From: Cornus controversa
Lineage: Eukaryota > Streptophyta > Magnoliopsida > Cornales > Cornaceae
Assembly: GCA_026545225.1 (NCBI GenBank)
Contig: CM048848.1
Coordinates: 44,405,806 to 44,469,805, forward strand
Direction: 5' to 3'
Length of the DNA stretch: 64,000 bases
Shown here: piece after piece, positions 60,901-64,000 of the stretch
Layout of the letters: the number at the start of each line of letters is the position of its first letter
How positions within the stretch are numbered: position 1 is the first letter of the stretch
Notes under the pieces: model-generated
The model's input: the letters and a program-made list of their open reading frames with translations, nothing else
The model's database searches: none
What the model was told of the DNA's origin: nothing
Position numbers and translations under genes: made by a program

Positions 60901-62189
60901 GAAAAAAAAACATATGATATACTCGTCAAACAACTCGGGGAGGAGGATTCTAGGACACGCGACTCCCAGAACTGGATGAAGACATTTAAGATGCGTGAGT
61001 TGCAGGTAAATGCATGCCATTGCGAGACAACTAATGAACTTATGGAGATTGGCATGCTGACTAAAAATTGTCCTATTATTTTGGTCTTTCCCATATTTTC
61101 GTTAATTTTCTTAATTATAAGTTCTCTGTGTCAGATGAATGCACAAAAACAGAAAGGTCAAGCTTTAAATGCAGCTTCCACTCAAAAGGCTATTGATATC
61201 TTGAAGGTGATTCTGGATCCTATCTATCTCCCTCCCTCCTGTGCAACCTTTACTTGCCCTTCATGATATTTCAAAATTATGAATCTAATAATAGCGTCAC
61301 TTATATTTGAGGGCTTGGTCACACAAGTGCAGTATGCTGAGGTATATGGAATCTGATATTAAGCTGTGCACTAGAATGTCCTACCATGAAAAACTAGTAA
61401 AAATATATTCCTACTTTGATATATATAGCATTTTTTCTTTCTTCTACAATCCATGCGTCTTTGAAGTGGGAAAGCCTGCCAGAAGACCAAAGCCTGGTGT
61501 TGCTATTTTTCACCACCCCTGTTGTTGCGAGACAATCTTCTGATGCACACCTTTCTGGGTCATCACAAGTAACTGCTAAAAATTCGATATATTTTTGGAA
61601 AGTTATTGTCATATAGTATATTTTATGAATTTCTCATGGGTTTATTTATTTGTTTTTCTTCAACCTCTTGTTTCTTAGCTGAAAATAAGAATTCCCATTG
61701 AAATTCACTTGTGCTCGACAGGCCCATCCTGACCTAATACATGCATTTCAAGCTGCTGCCTCAGCCGGAGGGTCCGGTAGTTCTGGTGCATCTGCCAACA
61801 AATCCCTTAATGCAGCATTAATTAACGAGCCACTTCCCCGAGGCAGAGGGGTTGATGAGAGAGCAGCCCGTGCAGCAGCAGAGGCGAGGAAGAAAGCTGC
61901 CGCAAGAGGCCTCTTAATACGCCCGCACGGTGTTCCTGTCCAAGCTATGCCACCTCTTACCCAGCTCCTCAACATAATCAACTCAGGGATGACGCCAGAC
62001 ACTGTGAACAACGAGGAATCTGACGGAGTGAGTAAAGAAGCTGACAATGATCCTTCAAACGGACCTAGAGATGCCCAAGAAGACCAATCAAAAACAGGGC
62101 AACAGGATGAGGCTCCAGTTGGACTGGGCACAGGCTTAGCTGCACTGGATCCCAAGAAGCAGAAAACAAAGCAAAATGTCCCAGCTTGA
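39701..62189 (+). CDS. FMT: Clustered mitochondria protein (CLU / FRIENDLY), 28 coding exons
   Basis: Exons: 39701-39926, 41511-41572, 41855-42044, 42291-42431, 42599-42755, 42932-43125, 43214-43315, 44713-44848, 45014-45142, 46149-46545, 46910-47014, 48731-48849, 48976-49084, 49174-49314, 52280-52414, 52515-52685, 52885-52971, 54306-54440, 54890-55045, 55147-55215, 56444-56602, 59315-59371, 59459-59499, 60012-60131, 60488-60797, 60898-61005, 61135-61206, 61722-62189. They total 4,296 nt, 1,431 aa, with every phase consistent; the length is close to Arabidopsis FRIENDLY. Domain order: acidic/Ser-rich N terminus (1-75), CLU-N ubiquitin-like region (77-160, [19 protein letters not shown]), GSKIP-like segment (255-320, [20 protein letters not shown]), CLU core (about 345-690), eIF3-p135-like region (about 780-965, [20 protein letters not shown]), TPR repeats (about 1030-1240) and a Lys-rich tail. 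CLU is a cytosolic, RNA-binding protein needed for even distribution of mitochondria. All introns are GT-AG except intron 25 (GC-AG). ATG context GTAGAAATGG is strong. Introns carry several transposons. No stop or shift was found in any exon. Confidence 0.96.
43767..44130. repeat. Tandem duplication, 183-bp period, in CLU intron 7
   Basis: Two copies of a segment that runs 'aactatatatct..gagcagaaagtttgtg', 'caatttgtctcttct', 'ttaattgtgtg', 'tttctttgaaaaagaaaa', each ending in a (GA)n run (43929-43948 and 44110-44122). The copies have several differences, so the event is not recent. Confidence 0.8.
47428..47924. mobile_element. Miniature inverted-repeat element in CLU intron 11
   Basis: Left end GAGCCTGTTTGGGATTGCTT, right end AAGCAACGCCAAACGGGCCC; the arms are rich in AAAAGC/GCTTTT. 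Flanks CTAAG and CCAAG could be a decayed duplication. It resembles Tourist/hAT-like miniatures; the superfamily is undecided. Confidence 0.6.
49449..50294. mobile_element. hAT-like non-autonomous element in CLU intron 14
   Basis: The ends AGGATGGCAACGGGACGGGG and CGGGACAAATTGCCACCCC are inverted and match the GGGGTGGCAA terminus of Ac-like hAT elements. Subterminal CCCGTCC/GGGACGG motifs lie on both sides. No clear 8-bp duplication was found. An (AT)n run sits at 50060-50076. Confidence 0.6.
50976..51093 (-). mobile_element. tRNA-derived SINE, minus orientation, in CLU intron 14
   Basis: On the minus strand an A box-like 'tagctcaagtcgta' (51078-51065) is followed by a B box 'ggttgagggttcaagtctcc' (51037-51018) and an A-rich tail near 50976. 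It has the same plan as the two other SINEs in the window but different spacing and sequence. Confidence 0.6.
51483..52270 (-). mobile_element. 5'-truncated LINE, RTE-like, abutting CLU exon 15
   Basis: Minus-strand frames carry the end of a LINE reverse transcriptase: [18 protein letters not shown] starting at 52269 (the (F)ADD catalytic motif), [20 protein letters not shown] near 52070, and [12 protein letters not shown] near 51740. The 3' end is a TTG-type simple repeat (51480-51510), as in plant RTE-like LINEs. Frames are interrupted, so it is inactive. It is flanked by an 18-bp duplication (51465-51482 and 52271-52288) matching at 16 of 18 positions. The right copy spans the splice acceptor of CLU exon 15. 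Confidence 0.88.
54671..54755. repeat. Three tandem 30-bp units in CLU intron 18
   Basis: The unit 'aaaattgaatataatagtacatctact' is repeated three times with a few substitutions. Confidence 0.7.
55216..56443. other. CLU intron 20, no further element recognised
   Basis: A 1.2-kb intron between GTAATT and CAACAG. It has no coding motif and no inverted or direct termini that I could see. Confidence 0.5.
56900..59199. mobile_element. 2.3-kb non-autonomous Mutator-like element in CLU intron 21
   Basis: TAAATTCTA stands at 56891-56899 and 59200-59208, an exact 9-bp duplication. The termini GGGTAAATATCACGGACACC and its inverted counterpart (GGGTAAATATCACTGACACC read from the right) begin inverted repeats of 85 bp or more. 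The interior is CCA/ACC-rich with several open frames of 70-129 codons that match no family I know. No MURA-like transposase was seen. Inside, 57087-57225 and 57302-57440 are copies of each other, and 57226-57302 is the inverted copy of 57485-57563. Confidence 0.88.
60798..60897 (+). other. GC-AG intron (CLU intron 25)
   Basis: Donor context CAG|GCATGT, acceptor GACAG|CAT. The reading [11 protein letters not shown] is the conserved family sequence and requires exactly this phase-0 junction. The only nearby GT (4 bp further on) would shift the frame. Confidence 0.85.
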
Positions 62190-64000
62190 AATTTTGGATA
62201 GCTTTGGTTCTCAATCGAAATGCTTTCTGCGTTTTTGAGTGAAGGTACCTTTTCCGATTGATCTGAATGAATTTACGAGTTACTGCCTGCACTTTGAAAT
62301 TTTGTGAATTGGAACGTGCTCACAAGTCCTCGTGTATTTCATTCTTTCAATAATTATGCTCCATTTGGACCACAGAGAGCATCTTGTCAAAATTTTTGAT
62401 GGAAGAGAAATATATTTATCAAGGTATAAGCAGCTGAATAATGTGAGTCAGCAGATGTAATTCTTTTGCTGCTGTTTTTCTAGTCCTTGTCATTTTATAA
62501 TATATGTAAGCACAAATTTGCTCCTCTTTCCCAATTGAGCTGAGCTGAGTCACATATTTATACCTGAGTCTTTGTTTACTCGCATGATGTCTAATAAGTT
62601 CTGTGAATAAACAACTTGTGCCCGGATTTTTCTACAACTGTGGATTCTTTTAGGTAGATTTGTGTATCTGAAGTTAAGAATTGCAGATTAGACCATTTTC
62701 TTCCTTCCTTCTGTAGTGATTTAGCATATGTCCCTCAAACCATAGAAAGAGGAGATGAGGTTTAGGTTTAGGTTTGTTGCCCAAACCACCAATTGGATAA
62801 CACACTGAAAACACTATTACTGTTAATAATGTTTGATGGAGGTTTATCCTCAACACTTCTCTTTTCTTCTTTTACTGTTTATGTGAGGAAATGGTGGATT
62901 TGAAGAGGTATTTTTCCAGGTTCAACCTTGCCATTTGTAGTTGAGATTCACCCAAGCCCTTTCGGCTTTTTACTATTTTTGTAATGACCCTAGAAATTTT
63001 CATATTCATACTAGCACCCTTAGATATTGCCATAAAATTAATATAACAACTCATATGTCTATACTGCTGTTAAAAGTGTACGTTTTTTTATACACATTTT
63101 ATGCATTTTTTTATATACAGACAATTCCACTCTTAACTCAAATGGGCTAATAAATATTTTATTTTTCCAACAATTACACTTCTTGTGATTGCTCACTCAA
63201 TATAATATTGAATTTAAAAAAAGGAAAATCAATCTTCTAGAAGAAACAAACCCTCAGTGCAGGCAATATCTATATCTATGCTTCTGTATTACTAATTTTA
63301 ATTGTTTATTTTTTATGTATATTTTTAAGGGAGCTGATATTGGCACTCCACCAATATCCTCTAGCACTCCACTTCCACCTTTTTGTAAAATACAATTACA
63401 AATGTGTCCCTCTACTATACAATATTTGATTCTTTTATTTTTAATACCCTAATTGTCCTTATTTGATAATGTTAGAATTCTTAACTCCAAATTGCAAATT
63501 CTCTCTCACGTTCTTTTTTTTTTGTGAAAATACTTCTTCGTTGATTTTAAAAATATTATTTTTTCATGTTGAATCAATTTCTCAATATTTATTTTAGAAG
63601 TAAAAGAGTTTATGATTTAATATAATAATTTAGAGAGTATCAATCAAATGTATGTGATTCGGATAATAAAAGTTACATCATTAGATAAGTTGGGAAGAAG
63701 TTGTTAATAATAGATTACCTAGAGAAATATTAAAAATGTATTTGAGTTGAAAACAAGCATTATATCAATGAATAAAACTTATTTGAAAAAAAATTAATTA
63801 TATTTAAAATCAAAAGAAAGTTTTATTTCACTTGAATAAAAATTATGATATATAGTTCTTTAAAAAAATTAAAGAAATCTTTTTTATTTTAATAGAGAAC
63901 TTTTAGAAATTAAAAGATGAAAAAAGAAAAACATGACTCTATGAAATATTTTTTCAATTGTAGTTGTCTTAATTTAACTAAGGAGCATTTGCACCAAAAT
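62190..64000. other. CLU 3' untranslated region and flank
   Basis: The transcript end is not fixed. AATAAA at 62606-62611 is a possible distal poly(A) signal; weaker AATAAT lies near 62350. At about 63330 'gggagctgatattggcactccacc' resembles the end of a Mutator-type non-autonomous element whose other end may be beyond the window. The remainder is AT-rich with no gene recognised. Confidence 0.4.

Noticed and set aside
61748-62155. 135-codon minus-strand open frame
   Set aside because: It is the antisense shadow of the Ala/Pro-rich last CLU exon.

Overview
This is plant nuclear DNA, almost certainly from a eudicot. It is AT-rich, has four spliced or plant-type genes, a plant H3.1-type histone, and intergenic space and introns packed with hAT, Mutator-like and Tourist-like elements, tRNA-derived SINEs, a LINE and LTR-retrotransposon fossils. 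There is no bacterial organisation (no operons, ribosome binding sites or CRISPR).

Layout. 1-2.9 kb is LTR-retrotransposon debris. 3.5-10.5 kb, minus strand, is a seven-exon TrmL-like SPOUT RNA 2'-O-methyltransferase whose 4-kb second intron holds a decayed TTF-finger hAT transposase next to a hAT miniature element. 10.8-13.1 kb is small repeats, including a SINE with a perfect 13-bp target duplication. 14.0-14.5 kb, minus, is a two-exon secreted eight-cysteine lipid-transfer protein. 14.7-18.5 kb has no gene I recognise. 18.6-19.0 kb, minus, is an intronless histone H3.1 with TATA, hexamer and octamer promoter motifs. 19.5-38.5 kb is a repeat field: several hAT elements with exact 8-bp duplications, a Mutator-like miniature nested in one of them, Tourist-like copies, and several LTR-type fossils. 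39.7-62.2 kb, plus, is a complete 28-exon CLU/FRIENDLY (clustered mitochondria) gene of 1,431 codons, reconstructed with all intron phases consistent. 62.2-64 kb is its 3' flank.

The genes are independent housekeeping or secretory genes, not a pathway. CLU acts in mitochondrial distribution and the methyltransferase probably modifies organellar tRNA. The lipid-transfer protein is extracellular and H3.1 is S-phase chromatin.

Three observations deserve most attention. (1) Three separate arrays of 16-bp imperfect palindromes of form TTTC-N8-GAAA (1132-1307, 23043-23260, 35152-35293) repeat on the same 22-bp period although their cores differ; each lies in LTR-like fossil DNA. (2) A 5'-truncated LINE in CLU intron 14 landed on the splice acceptor of exon 15. 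Its 18-bp target duplication copied the acceptor and the first nine exon bases. (3) One CLU intron (60798-60897) is GC-AG. All protein names rest on remembered family sequences and motifs; no search was run.
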